From: Diphasiastrum complanatum | Taxonomy: Eukaryota > Streptophyta > Lycopodiopsida > Lycopodiales > Lycopodiaceae | Assembly: GCA_029204225.1 (NCBI GenBank) | Contig: CM055099.1 | Coordinates: forward strand, 63,673,469 to 63,737,468 | Direction of reading: 5' to 3' | DNA length: 64,000 nt | Part shown: positions 44,932-64,000 of the stretch, one piece after another | Numbering within the stretch: position 1 is the first letter of the stretch | How the letters are laid out: each line of letters starts with the position of its first letter | The notes under the pieces: model-generated | Database searches by the model: none | Told to the model about the DNA's origin: nothing | Seen by the model: the letters and a program-made list of their open reading frames with translations, nothing else | Position numbers and translations under genes: made by a program

Positions 44932-46813
44932 CAAGGGATATAGGATATATGATCCTACATCCAAGAAAGTAAAGGTAAGCAAGGATGTACTTTTTGATGA
45001 GTCACAATTTGCTAAGAGCTTGTCAAATGGATCTAACCCATTGTTCATTGAAGATCTTGACAAATCCGAGGAGGATCTCGACAAACCCGAGGAGGATCAT
45101 GACAAACCCGAGGATGGAGATTTGGATCCGAGTCAAAAGGGGCCAAGAAGGTCATCAAGGAGCAAGGCCGAGCCCTCAAGGCTTACCTATGTGGAAAAGG
45201 GAAAGCAAAAGGAAGACTCTACATCTTCTACCTCTTACTCTTTTTTAGCTACATTGATTGAAGAACCATCATCTTTTGAAGAAGCATGTAAATCTAAAGT
45301 TTGGAGAGATGCAATGCAAGTAGAGTATGATGCATTAGAAGAGAATCATACTTGGAATCTTGTAAATCTTCCAAAAGGAAAGAAACCACTTGCATGTAAG
45401 TGGATTTATAAAATTAAGTACAATCAAGATGGATCTATTAGTAAATACAAAGCTAGGCTTGTTGCTAAGGGATTTCTTCAAATAAAAGGATTGGATTATG
45501 AAGAAACATTTGCACCTGTAGCTAAGCTTGTAACTATTAGATTAATCATTTGCATTGCTACTTTGTTCAAATGGGATCTCTACCAAATGGATGTGACAAA
45601 TGCCTTCTTGAATGGCTTCTTAGAAGAGGAAATCTACATGATGCAACCCGAGGGCTTCATCAAGGTTGGTGAGGAGCAAAAGGTGTGCTACTTAAGGAAG
45701 AGCCTATATGGCTTGAAGCAAGCACCTAGAGCTTGGTACTCTAGGTTGCATGATTTTCTCTATTCCCTTGGCTTTGTACTAAGTGCTTATGAACCTTCTT
45801 TATATTTCAAATGTAATGAAGGAAAGATCATCATTTTGGTTCTTTATGTTGATGACATCATTATGACAGGAAATGATGATGATGGCATAAGCAAAGTAAA
45901 AGTTGACTTATCTAGTGAGTTCAAGATGGTAGATCTAGGCTTCCTAAAGTTTATACTTGGGATAGAAGTGTCTAGAAGTAGCAATTGTACTTTCATAAGT
46001 CAATCTAATTATGCTACTTCCATTCTTAAAAGATTTGGTATGAGAGATTGTAAGGGGATTGACACCCCTATGGAGCATGTTGTGAAAGCAACTAATGAAG
46101 GTGATGAAGCATCCTTTGAGGACATCACTCTCTTTAGGAAGCTTATAGGCTCTCTAATCTATTTAACTATCACTAGACCTGACTTAAGTTTTTGTGTAAG
46201 CAAGTTGAGTCAAAGTATGCAAGCTCCTTTAGTTCATCATTGGAAAAGTGCCAAGAGAGTACTTAGATATGTTTCTAGTACTAGATTTTTTGGCATACTT
46301 TATGAAGGATCTAACTTGCACTTGAGAGCCTACTCGGATTCAGATTTTGCAGGAGACAAGATGGATAGAAAGTCCATTAGTGCATTTGCAACATTTCTTT
46401 GTGAAGGAATGATATCTTGGCTTTCCAAAAAGCAAGATACAATCTCACTATCTTCTTGTGAAGCCGAGTACAAGGCATTGACTCAAACAACCAAAGAGCT
46501 CCTATGGCTAAGAAGACTCTTGATGGAACTACATGTGCTAGAGGCCGATGAGATCCCTTACATATTTTGTGACAATCAAGCTTCTCAACAAATTGCTTCA
46601 AATCCTATCTTCCATGCTAGAACAAAGCATATTGAGATAGCTCACCACTTTGTGAGGGAGAAGGTACAATCCAAGGAAGTGCAACTACATCATGTACCAT
46701 CATCCGAATGCATAGCTGATATCTTAACCAAACCATTGTCCAAAGATCCATTTTTTAAGTTAAGACATGCTCTTGGAATTGTAGATAGATGTACACTAGA
46801 TTTGCCAAGTTAG
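44846..46813 (+). CDS. Copia F integrase C-terminus, RT and RNase H
   Basis: A 655-codon frame; true coding starts near 44900. The integrase C-terminus reads FVGYGENSKGYRIYDP. An acidic linker has DKPEED repeats and PSRLTYVEKGKQ. RT begins CKWIYKIKYNQDG and KARLVAKGF, with QMDVTNAFLNGFL, SLYGLKQAPRAWYSR and the catalytic LYVDDIIMTGND. RNase H follows with YSDSDFAGDKMDRKS, LSSCEAEYKAL, IFCDNQASQQIAS, HARTKHIEIAHHFVREK and ADILTKPLSKD. All catalytic residues are present. RT and RNase H are uninterrupted, so this is the only copy here with an apparently usable polymerase. The end at 46813 lies just before the purine tract. Confidence 0.9.
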   Translation: MDVLVMYTFLWRLEGKKMLPIFVGYGENSKGYRIYDPTSKKVKVSKDVLFDESQFAKSLSNGSNPLFIEDLDKSEEDLDKPEEDHDKPEDGDLDPSQKGPRRSSRSKAEPSRLTYVEKGKQKEDSTSSTSYSFLATLIEEPSSFEEACKSKVWRDAMQVEYDALEENHTWNLVNLPKGKKPLACKWIYKIKYNQDGSISKYKARLVAKGFLQIKGLDYEETFAPVAKLVTIRLIICIATLFKWDLYQMDVTNAFLNGFLEEEIYMMQPEGFIKVGEEQKVCYLRKSLYGLKQAPRAWYSRLHDFLYSLGFVLSAYEPSLYFKCNEGKIIILVLYVDDIIMTGNDDDGISKVKVDLSSEFKMVDLGFLKFILGIEVSRSSNCTFISQSNYATSILKRFGMRDCKGIDTPMEHVVKATNEGDEASFEDITLFRKLIGSLIYLTITRPDLSFCVSKLSQSMQAPLVHHWKSAKRVLRYVSSTRFFGILYEGSNLHLRAYSDSDFAGDKMDRKSISAFATFLCEGMISWLSKKQDTISLSSCEAEYKALTQTTKELLWLRRLLMELHVLEADEIPYIFCDNQASQQIASNPIFHARTKHIEIAHHFVREKVQSKEVQLHHVPSSECIADILTKPLSKDPFFKLRHALGIVDRCTLDLPS

Positions 46814-46815
46814 AA

Positions 46816-46826
46816 GTGAGGAGGAG
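46816..46826 (+). promoter_or_regulatory. Copia F polypurine tract
   Basis: GTGAGGAGGAG directly before the TG of the 3' LTR. Confidence 0.85.
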
Positions 46827-47688
46827 TGTTGAAAATTGTCACTTCTCACTTGACATTGGTTCATGTAAATATTGATCAAACATTAGAATATGTTGATGAT
46901 ATGATTTCACACGTGTGGAGCCTGTTCCCATGTGTGAAAGGATGTACTTTTCATGTTTGTATATATCCAAATTGATTTTGTATCATTCTAGTTAGTGTGA
47001 ACATGAAATGACTAGTTTTTAGTCAAGTTGACTAGTCACCTACAGATTAGCTTTTCCTTGCATGTGCATGAGTAAATGCTCCCACATGACAAGTGGATGT
47101 TCACACGTGTGTATAGAGTACTAGAAGATAAGAGTTGACCATTTTCCTTAGATCCTATTTTGTAGGGAATATTCCTATATTCTAGGAGACTAGCTTTTTG
47201 GATTTTAGTCATATTCTAGAAGGTCAACTATTGGATAAGGATCAAGGATAGATAAAATGGATAGATCTGAGTGATGTGGCACTCTTTACACGTGTGAAGG
47301 CCTGCTGGACTGTACCAGACTCATGGATGTACTTGATCCATAAAAGGATCATCATTTTGCTAAGAAGATTGATGAGACTTTTGCACTCTACACTTTTGTG
47401 AGATTTCTAGTCATTTGTCTTGTGATTTTTATGCATGATTGCTATCTAGTATCATTGTACTTGTTGTTTCAGGTGCAGGCCGTACAGTGGACAGTACTCC
47501 ACATGTGTGAAGCCGCTCTCACTAAAAAATGATGTGTTGATCCATTGCTCTTGCTTAAATCCAAGTGTAGTGAATCTAGATCAAGATCTAATGTGTAGAA
47601 CTTGATAGATTCATTGATTAAGCAACCAATAACTCTCTATGATTGTAAAGTACAATCATTATTGTCCTAAAAACTGTAAAATTTATCA
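46827..47688 (+). repeat. Copia F 3' LTR
   Basis: TGTTGAAAATTG to AATTTATCA. Three CACGTG cores remain (46910, 47104, 47289); the other two have become CATGTG. Confidence 0.95.
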
Positions 47689-47693
47689 CTTTA

Positions 47694-48445
47694 GGAGGTA
47701 GCCATGAAACTGAATTTGAAAATTGTTTGCCCCATAACAATGTAATGCATGTTTCATTAAAGTTGATTTAAAACTGATGTTGAAAGCTAATATCATTAAT
47801 ATTAACTACACAATGCTCCGTCTCATCATGAAAATCATGTGTGTGTTTGATTAACGACACAATTGGCTTTGGCACATACAATTCATAGATAATGCTTTAA
47901 AGCACTAGTAAATAAAATGTCTTTTTGCATCTCAGTCTCTTGAGCAAACAACTAAACATTTGATCAATTTGATCGTGGGTGTGGCCCATCAACAAAAATC
48001 CCTATATTTATTTTTATTTAAAAATTTCTATTAGCATGGACAAGTATGTCAAGACAGTTTGATTTTTATTTTTCCTAGCAGTATCGTCAAGCTACAAATA
48101 AAGTGATTTTCACCAAATTTGTAGATTATCTTGTATACAATGCTGATTGTCAAATTTGGATCGATTTGAATGTTGGGATAACTTGGACTCCAAAGTGCCA
48201 TTAAATACAATTGATCCAATAAAATAAACTTGAATAAAATTTTCCTCATTCAAATTTTCTGACACTCTAACAAAATGAGATAACATCATTTTCTTCTGAT
48301 CCATGCCATCAATAACAAGGTCGAGATATTTTTGAGAATATTCTAAACATTTCTTTCGATGTTTGGCCAATTTTTGTCTTTCAATTATTTGTTGATCGTC
48401 GTGCACTTGAAGGGCTTTTGCAGCATCCACTAAAAACACAATTAA
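47694..48445 (-). pseudogene. DUF7869-type transposase-like gene relic, main exon
   Basis: On the minus strand, after an acceptor-like TTTTTAG at about 48430, the frame reads KALQVHDDQQIIERQKLA, KKCLEYSQKYLDLVIDGMDQ and LSHFVRVSENLNEENF. After frameshifts it continues LDDTARKNKNQTVLTYLSM and MGHTHDQIDQMFSCLLKR. The order 'DGMDQ - LDNTxRxNKN - GHTHDxID' is the conserved core of a protein family found in plants, algae and animals that I associate with Pfam DUF7869, probably an RNase H-fold integrase or transposase-like domain. The family name is from memory. The gene is decayed, and copia F cuts it immediately downstream. Confidence 0.6.
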
Positions 48446-48859
48446 AATAATTATAAAAGATTCATTATAATAACATATCAAATATTTTTTCAGAATAAAA
48501 AATTGTAGAAGTTAATTAATCTTTACATTTCTCATGATTGGTCTTCATAAGTTGTTTGATAGATTCTGGCAGATTCTAATCACTCACAAGTAGAACAAAT
48601 TGTCATTCTTTATTTCTTGAAAATCCTTACCAAACCAAAATTCTTTTTTTTTTTTAAATTCTCAAAAAATATGAGTAACTCAAACATGCAACACTACTGG
48701 CTTTGGCGAACTTTTTGTAAACATAAAAAATATATCTAATTTTGTAAAATTATCAGACAAGTGAAAATATAAAGAATTAGATAATTTTTTTTCTCAATGT
48801 ACATTTACAAAATGATTAAGCCAAGTAGTTGCATTCAAAGTATCTAGCTAGACGGTTCG

Positions 48860-49010
48860 ACCTGATAAAGATCCTTTGTAATGTTGGATCTTTTTTAAGT
48901 CGTGCCTATATTCTTTGAGGCCATGAATTTTAGATTACATGAACAGCTTTGTAAGCTTTGCGACAAACCTCCATTACATTTAGAAAATATGAATAAGAGT
49001 TTTTGTCTGG
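48860..49010 (-). pseudogene. Upstream exon fragment of the DUF7869-type relic
   Basis: The minus strand reads VRPDKNSYSYFLNVMEVCRK and AYKAVHVI. A V-C-R-K-A-F-x-x-x-H-G-I segment precedes the core domain in this family as I know it. It lies on the correct strand, 0.4 kb upstream of the main exon, with intronic-looking sequence between. Confidence 0.4.
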
Positions 49011-50054
49011 TCTCACTGTTACACACAAATAACAATTCTTTTCATTTTTGCTTCGTAAAAAGAATTTGGATCTCAATTTCAGGATTTCTTTTATACTTAG
49101 TTTCTGCAAAACAAGACGGTGAGCAGCAAATAATATTTCATACCTTTCGAATCTCGGGTCTTGTAATCAATTTTTTGACAATTTGTTAACGTGGGTGAAT
49201 ATCTCAAGTCCTTGTTGTATTTCTCTTTTCATTTTGAGTTTGCTTTATCAATTGACCATGTGCCACTTGCGGTTGCCTCAACCATTTGAAAAGGTATTGA
49301 AATTTCTTGATTCCAAATATCAGCTTTGACCTATATTGAGGAATTTCAGATGATAAATAGGTAAATGACGTTGAGCCGTATCCCTTGAGAGTAACATGAT
49401 GAGAATTAAAAGGAGTGGCTTTGTAAAAAAACCTCTCATTAGGCACAACTACTAGAATGGTAGAGATAGAGCTACTTGTCATAGCAACCTTTGAAAAATT
49501 ATAACTTAAGACTTATGTTGAGCATAAGCAAAAAAAAAATTCAAACAAAAAAATATAAATATAATCTATACTAGTCATAGAAGGGATTGAGAATCTATGC
49601 CAACTTCAATAGAGCTGAAAATAAAATAGTACTAAATGTAAAAACAAAAAAACTTGGAAAGGAAATAGATATTTGACATCATTAAAAGTTATGTCTTAAA
49701 TACTATAAGGAGGGAGGGATTGACCTAGGGTTAAGGTTAGGATTAGAATTGACCTAGGGTTAGATTTAGGAATGACCTAGGATGAGGGTTAGGAGTGGGG
49801 ATCTTTAGCATAGTCGCGGAGGGGTGGGACATGTAGAAAATGATCATTTTCATGGTGGGATGTTAAAAAAATTTCTACCTAAAGATCCAATGTGTAGGAC
49901 AAGTCACCTCATTTGTGAATCAGTAAGCGCACATGCTGTCATAGCCATCAGAGCTTCCAATCCCTGCTTTTCTATAGTTGTTTGCATAGCTCTCAGCCTC
50001 AACTTTTGGACTGAGGTAAAAAACAACCTTTTTTCATATTTGTTTTAAATTGTT
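49011..50054. other. Noncoding stretch with telomere-like minisatellite
   Basis: Mostly unrecognised. At about 49717-49795 TGACCTAGGGTTA recurs three times (spacing about 29 and 23 bp) with TTAGG words between. It resembles degenerate telomere-type DNA but is not the plant TTTAGGG array. Confidence 0.45.
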
Positions 50055-50681
50055 CTCTATGCTAAGCATGGCCAAAATGTTACTGCAATTGTCAATTACA
50101 CATATTTCAACTTTAAATGTTTTTGAATTAAGTAAAGTGACCAATGCTAGGCATAGCATTTGGACAAAACAATCATTTTTTGCTATGCTCAGCATAGCGA
50201 CAGTGTTGAATTTCATTATGTTGAGCATAGCAAGAGGGTCACATCCTCTTTGCTTCGCTATGAACAGCATAGTGACTCCTTGCAATGTTTTTTAATTGTT
50301 ATGATGAGCATAGCAAGAGGGTCGTGTCATCTTTGCAATGCTGTGCTCAACATAGCAAGCACATATAATGTTTGTCACTTGATATGTTGAGCATAGCAAA
50401 GATGTTGGGTCCTTTTGGCTTCGCTATGCTCAACATAGCAAACACTTGCAAAGTCTATTGCTTGTTATGCTCAACATAGCAAGGAGGTCACTTCCTCTTT
50501 GCTTCACTATGCTCAACATAGCAAGCACTTACAATGTAGATCGCTTGCTATGCTCAACATAGAAGGATGTCACTTTCTCTTTGGTTCGTTATGCTCAGCA
50601 TAACAAGTGCTTACAATGTCCAGCGCTTGCTATGCTCAACATAGCAACGGAAAGTGTAACAAGTTATGCTCATCATAGAGA
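50055..50681. repeat. Array of about 15 palindromes at 41-bp spacing
   Basis: A palindrome with consensus GCTATGCTCAACATAGC (6-7 bp arms, 5-base loop) recurs at about 50056, 50145, 50183, 50217, 50258, 50299, 50340, 50382, 50424, 50464, 50507, 50549, 50588, 50629 and 50663. From 50217 on the spacing is 39-43 bp. Two kinds of spacer alternate, one with CACTTACAATGT and one with GTCACTTCCTCTTTG, so the higher-order unit is about 82 bp. Arm mutations are often matched so that pairing is partly kept. Confidence 0.9.
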
Positions 50682-50689
50682 GCTTCAAT

Positions 50690-51899
50690 TTTCTTTTTTT
50701 GAAATATATGTGTTGAGATCCCAACCAAATGTCAAAAATCTACCATTAGCTGTAAAATATCCAATTGAAAATTCAAAATTTCACTTATTTACATTTTGAA
50801 TTTTTAGTAATTCTTTTTACAAAAGGCAAATTATTTAAAAATTTTCGTAGTTTTCATATATTAATATTTAAAATGTCTTTAAAAAATCCTTTCATTTGTA
50901 GATCATATAATCTTTATTAAAAAAATCCAAGGATGTCGAAGATTTCATTCCGAATGTCCAACAAGCCACAAGATGCTCCTATGAAGGACAAAAAAAAATT
51001 CATGTATAAATTTACCAGAGGTGTCAACAATACCAAGTTAACAAAACTGTACATTCATTTAGGAGATAGGCCCATGGAAGTTAGAAAACCTAACGAAACA
51101 CAAGTACATAATTTAAAAATAAAGATTTAAAGATCATAGACAATCCATAGTTACCTCTTTTGTAGTTTTGGTCGACCCTTTTGAATACAACAATGTTGCA
51201 AATTTGACTTTTCTAGTCTAGATTCTTACCATATTTTTGTACTAAAGGGGCATACATAGTTTATAAGCTGAAAGCAATTATCCCAAGAGTATTCTCATGT
51301 AGCTTCTTTCCGAAGTGTTAGTTTCAAAGCCTTTGCTGGGTTGATAGTGGAAGAAGCTAAACTAATTGTTTGGGACCACAACATTAATCAAGATTACAAG
51401 ATGAACATAGCTGATTGCATTTTATTAAGATGATAATGTCAAGTTAGAACTTTAAAGACATGAAGATTTGGAGTAACTAAAAAATGCATACCATTACCAA
51501 TATGGTCAAATGCTTCAAATCGCTGGACACTTGAAAGTTTGGACTAGATTTGAGATTCCTAGAACTATTCTACAAATCAAGTAGGATGGATGGAACTAAT
51601 TCAATAATGGTTGATGCATGCATTGTCCAAAGCATTGTTGCTATCTTCATGCACCCTTCAACATAGTTTTTGGAATATTTGAATTTGACCTCTCTCATGC
51701 CTACATAAGTGGACATTGTTTCGTTAGTGATTTTTATAGTATTTGAGTCTTTCAAATTTTGGTAAATTCTTTGAAAATATAATTTTAGAAGTTTTATGGT
51801 GGCAAGCTATATACAAAATGTCTTCTATATTGGATGAGAAATTGATCGACTTTTCATATTTGCGTCCTAAAGACTACATAATTGATGGTGGTGACAATT
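50690..51899. other. Noncoding stretch
   Basis: No gene. The frames at 50933-51130 (65 codons) and 51570-51755 (minus) are not recognised. Confidence 0.45.
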
Positions 51900-52240
51900 A
51901 TCGAAAATTGTGAATACTGAAAAGCAAATATTTTGAATATTGATCGTGATTATTGTGAATATTGATCCTCAATACTCTTCAATATTGATTGTGGATACTC
52001 CAATAATTGGTCATGGATATTGTGAGTACTATTTGTGATTATTGTGAATACTCTTGATTACTAATCGTGAATACTCTATTACTAATCATGAATATTCTGA
52101 ATACAAAAAGATAAACATTTAGAATACTCATTGTGAATACTGATTGTGAATTTCTAGAGTATTAATCATAAATGCTATTTTGAATAGTAAAATGTTATTT
52201 ATCAGATAAATATTGTAAATATTGATTTTGATTACTCGTG
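51900..52240. repeat. Degenerate AT-rich minisatellite
   Basis: Variants of GAATATTGATCGTGAATACT recur head to tail about 15-20 times with irregular spacing. Confidence 0.7.
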
Positions 52241-53104
52241 GTGATATCGTTGTGTAGATTTTAATAGTCTACAACAATAACAAAATTTGGCCCATTTTAG
52301 CACAACTGCCCCTGAAACCAATCTTCAAAACTTATGTTGGTCAATGGCAATGAAAATTTTTGCACAAGCGGTAGGAGTATGATAATTTGATTTTGGTAGA
52401 TTAAAGACACTAGCAAAAGAGATGCAAATATGATAATTAGTTTTGATAGATTAAAAATGATAACAAAATTATTCGAAAAGCTTTAACTACTTTTGTGGTA
52501 GCGAGTTTGACAGTGTAAGGTTTTGCAACTTAAAACATTAATGGATCATTACAATAATTTTACAAGGCCTTTGTGGCATGATACCACAATGTACTTGTTT
52601 TGAATATTTTTTTTCCAACTAAGTTTATATAACTCGCAATGCTTGGTCATGCATTAACTATGGTCAAGGGGGAAATGTTGTCAACCATTTACACAAAAAA
52701 ACCTTATATCATAAATTAAGAATAAGGATCATGGTCTTGCACCAATCTCCGTCAAGAAACCAATACCTTAGCGTTTTCATTTAATCCTCTTAGTGGCACC
52801 CCCTCCCAAGAGTTCTTAATGCATAAAACTAACATACCTTTCATGTGCAAGGCACTCTTACAACTCACAACATTGACTTTTGCAAAAACTCTATTGACCA
52901 ACTTGAACACAATATAGTCTTTGTAAGGCAAGGCAAAAAATAGTCAAAATTTACAAGTAATTGCATCTCATCTTACTTATTATTAAGTGTGCAATTTCAC
53001 GTGCTTGCTCCTCTTGACACTTTGGTTCTTAATGTGCTTTTTTAATTGAAAGGAATATGTAGTGGATGCCACATAGTTTTGTGATTGACAATTTCAAGTG
53101 GCAG

Positions 53105-53106
<2 letters not shown>
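52241..53106. other. Noncoding stretch
   Basis: Nothing recognised. Confidence 0.5.

Positions 53107-53165
<59 letters not shown>
53107..53165. repeat. (AG)n microsatellite
   Basis: About 59 bases of uninterrupted AG. Confidence 0.97.
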
Positions 53166-53168
<3 letters not shown>

Positions 53169-54299
53169 TCATGTTTAGAAACTCACTTTATCATTTATAA
53201 AACATCATTTCTCATGTATGACAAATCATTCATCCATATCACTTGCCAAAAATATCACTTTATGATAACTAAGTCATATTTTGTGGAACTACATTCTGTC
53301 TAGCCCAGGTCCCATCTCCTTCAAACTTTGCAATCTTATTTTAAAGCCTTTGTTCTTGTAAATTTTTATAGCTTTGCCACAGTAAGCTATTGTGACGATT
53401 TGCTAAAAGCCGAGGTGTCACTTTGAGATGAGTTTGAGCATATAAATGAGTCTATTTATTTATTTATTTTAGAATGCAATTTTTTTTATAAGTTTTTAAC
53501 AATTTAGGCCATGCATTATTAGAGAGCTTCTTGTGATGTTTAGATCAATGTATAGACAACCTTGTTTTTAAGACCTATAGAAAATGTTGGTGCTTTTTAT
53601 GTTAGGAAAATATTTCCGACCAGTCTAAATCCAAAGGGTCTAGCATTACTCAATAATCACGAGAGGGACTACATTATCACCACAATATGGGCAATATTAT
53701 GTAGGCGCTTCACCTGCGCAATGATCTTCCATTAATTATATAACATTAAGAAATCTCTCAGTGTTGAAAATTTGTCAAAGAGTGTTAACAGAAAGCTTTA
53801 TCAGCTTCTTTGTGAAATACTTCGTAAACGCATATACAACGTACATGCAACAAAATTGCACTGCAGTACCATCATATCATTTCTTTTCAAGTCTGCATGA
53901 GACACACAAGTTGTACTCTGTTTGTTTAAATCATGTCAAAACAATCTTGATGTGAAGGAATCAAGCTCTGCGCAATTGTAGATAGAATCCAGAACTGGTT
54001 CTTGGAGGAAGCTTTCCTTAAGCAATTAGTGTTGAGTTTGACTATGCAAAGAATGCCTCCACCTTCAAAATACATCAGGAGTTACTGCACAAGGTTGACC
54101 GAAAAGATTTCCCAGCACCCAAATCGAAGTTCATTTGTCAACAAATCTACTGTACAGTCACATGGGAAGCAAAAGGAAAATTGCTCGACTTCTCCAATTA
54201 GAAGACTTAAATTTAACATTTCTTGACAACAAATAAACTGCGATCCTTATAAGAAAAATTTCCAGCTGCACCTTAGCCGAGTGTCTTTGTTCAGAAAGT
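53166..54299. other. Downstream flank of the LRR-RLK gene
   Basis: No coding sequence. The part nearest 54300 is probably 3' untranslated or downstream sequence of the RLK gene on the minus strand; I did not identify a polyadenylation site with confidence. Confidence 0.4.
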
Positions 54300-54425
54300 A
54301 TAGTCCCCTCCATGAAACAATTTCCAGAGAAGCCCAGAAAATATAGTCCCCTCCACGAAACAATTTCCAGAGAAGCCCAGAAAATATAGTCCCCTCCACG
54401 AAACAATTTCCAGAGAAGCCCATTA
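54300..54425 (-). repeat. 43-bp repeat, three copies, in the RLK 3' region
   Basis: ATAGTCCCCTCCAYGAAACA begins at 54300, 54343 and 54386. The copies are nearly identical. The array starts only 13 bases past the RLK stop codon, so it would lie in the 3' untranslated region of the mRNA. Confidence 0.9.
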
Positions 54426-54437
54426 AAGCAACAGCAA

Positions 54438-63988
<9,551 letters not shown>

Positions 63989-64000
63989 CTACAACAATTA

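Larger units (their letters stand above)
41384..47693 (+). mobile_element. Copia element F, complete, nearly intact
   Basis: The youngest element here. The 5-bp duplication CTTTA lies at 41384-41388 and 47689-47693. LTRs of 861 and 862 bp differ by ten transitions and one indel by eye (about 1.2%). PBS and polypurine tract are present. gag, protease, integrase, RT and RNase H are all recognisable on the plus strand, in three frames. Two frameshifts flank the integrase core. It is inserted in a minus-strand gene relic. Confidence 0.95.

Noticed and set aside
50055-50681. CRISPR array
   Set aside because: Repeats are short palindromes with two recurring spacer types instead of unique spacers, in a plant genome without cas genes.
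53085-53303. 72-codon frame with Arg-Glu runs
   Set aside because: It is a translation of the AG microsatellite.

Overview
This is a window of land-plant nuclear DNA: AT-rich, dominated by Ty1/copia and Ty3/gypsy-type LTR retrotransposons, with one clear intron-containing host gene at the right end. No bacterial, plastid or mitochondrial gene content is visible. The host gene is a leucine-rich-repeat receptor-like kinase (LRR-RLK) of the At1g06840-like type (plant LRR subfamily VIII-1), on the minus strand. It has at least ten exons in view, introns of up to 3.6 kb that hold transposon debris, and a 5' part beyond base 64000. Transposon-filled introns, a Helentron-like relic and a second old non-LTR element family suggest a large-genome, possibly non-angiosperm plant (gymnosperm, fern or similar). 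That is inference; the species cannot be named from this window.

Layout. 1-1.4 kb: decayed 3' coding part of a Helitron-like (Helentron-type) element, a PIF1-like helicase followed by an endonuclease/exonuclease/phosphatase (EEP) domain, plus strand. 2.2-8.15 kb: complete copia element 'A' on the minus strand with 651-bp LTRs, TTTGT target-site duplication, primer binding site and polypurine tract. Its reverse transcriptase is missing and is replaced by a ~1.07-kb unrelated open frame fused in frame to the integrase. 8.2-17 kb: mostly noncoding, with a tRNA-like SINE head, several minisatellites and one possible first exon. 17.1-28.5 kb: a gag-protease-only LTR element on the plus strand with further LTR material inside it, interrupted by minus-strand copia 'B' (22.9-27.3 kb). 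28.5-31.2 kb: noncoding, with exon-like fragments around 29.4-29.9 kb and a compound microsatellite. 31.2-40 kb: a mosaic of copia fragments in both orientations, an LTR-like block and a 377-bp terminal-inverted-repeat element inserted inside a copia integrase. 41.4-47.7 kb: copia 'F', the youngest and most complete element (861/862-bp LTRs, CTTTA duplication), inserted into an older minus-strand gene relic of the DUF7869 type whose halves flank it. 48.5-54.3 kb: noncoding, with an array of about 15 palindromes at 41-bp spacing (50.05-50.68 kb). 54.4-64 kb: the LRR-RLK gene.

How the parts relate. The order of events can partly be read from nesting. The DUF7869-like gene is older than copia F, the gag-protease element is older than copia B, and the copia D integrase is older than the inverted-repeat element within it. 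LTR divergence by eye is about 2% for copia A and about 1.2% for copia F, so these two are the most recent arrivals. The RLK exons keep consistent splice phases and all kinase motifs, so that gene appears functional despite the repeats in its introns and 3' flank.
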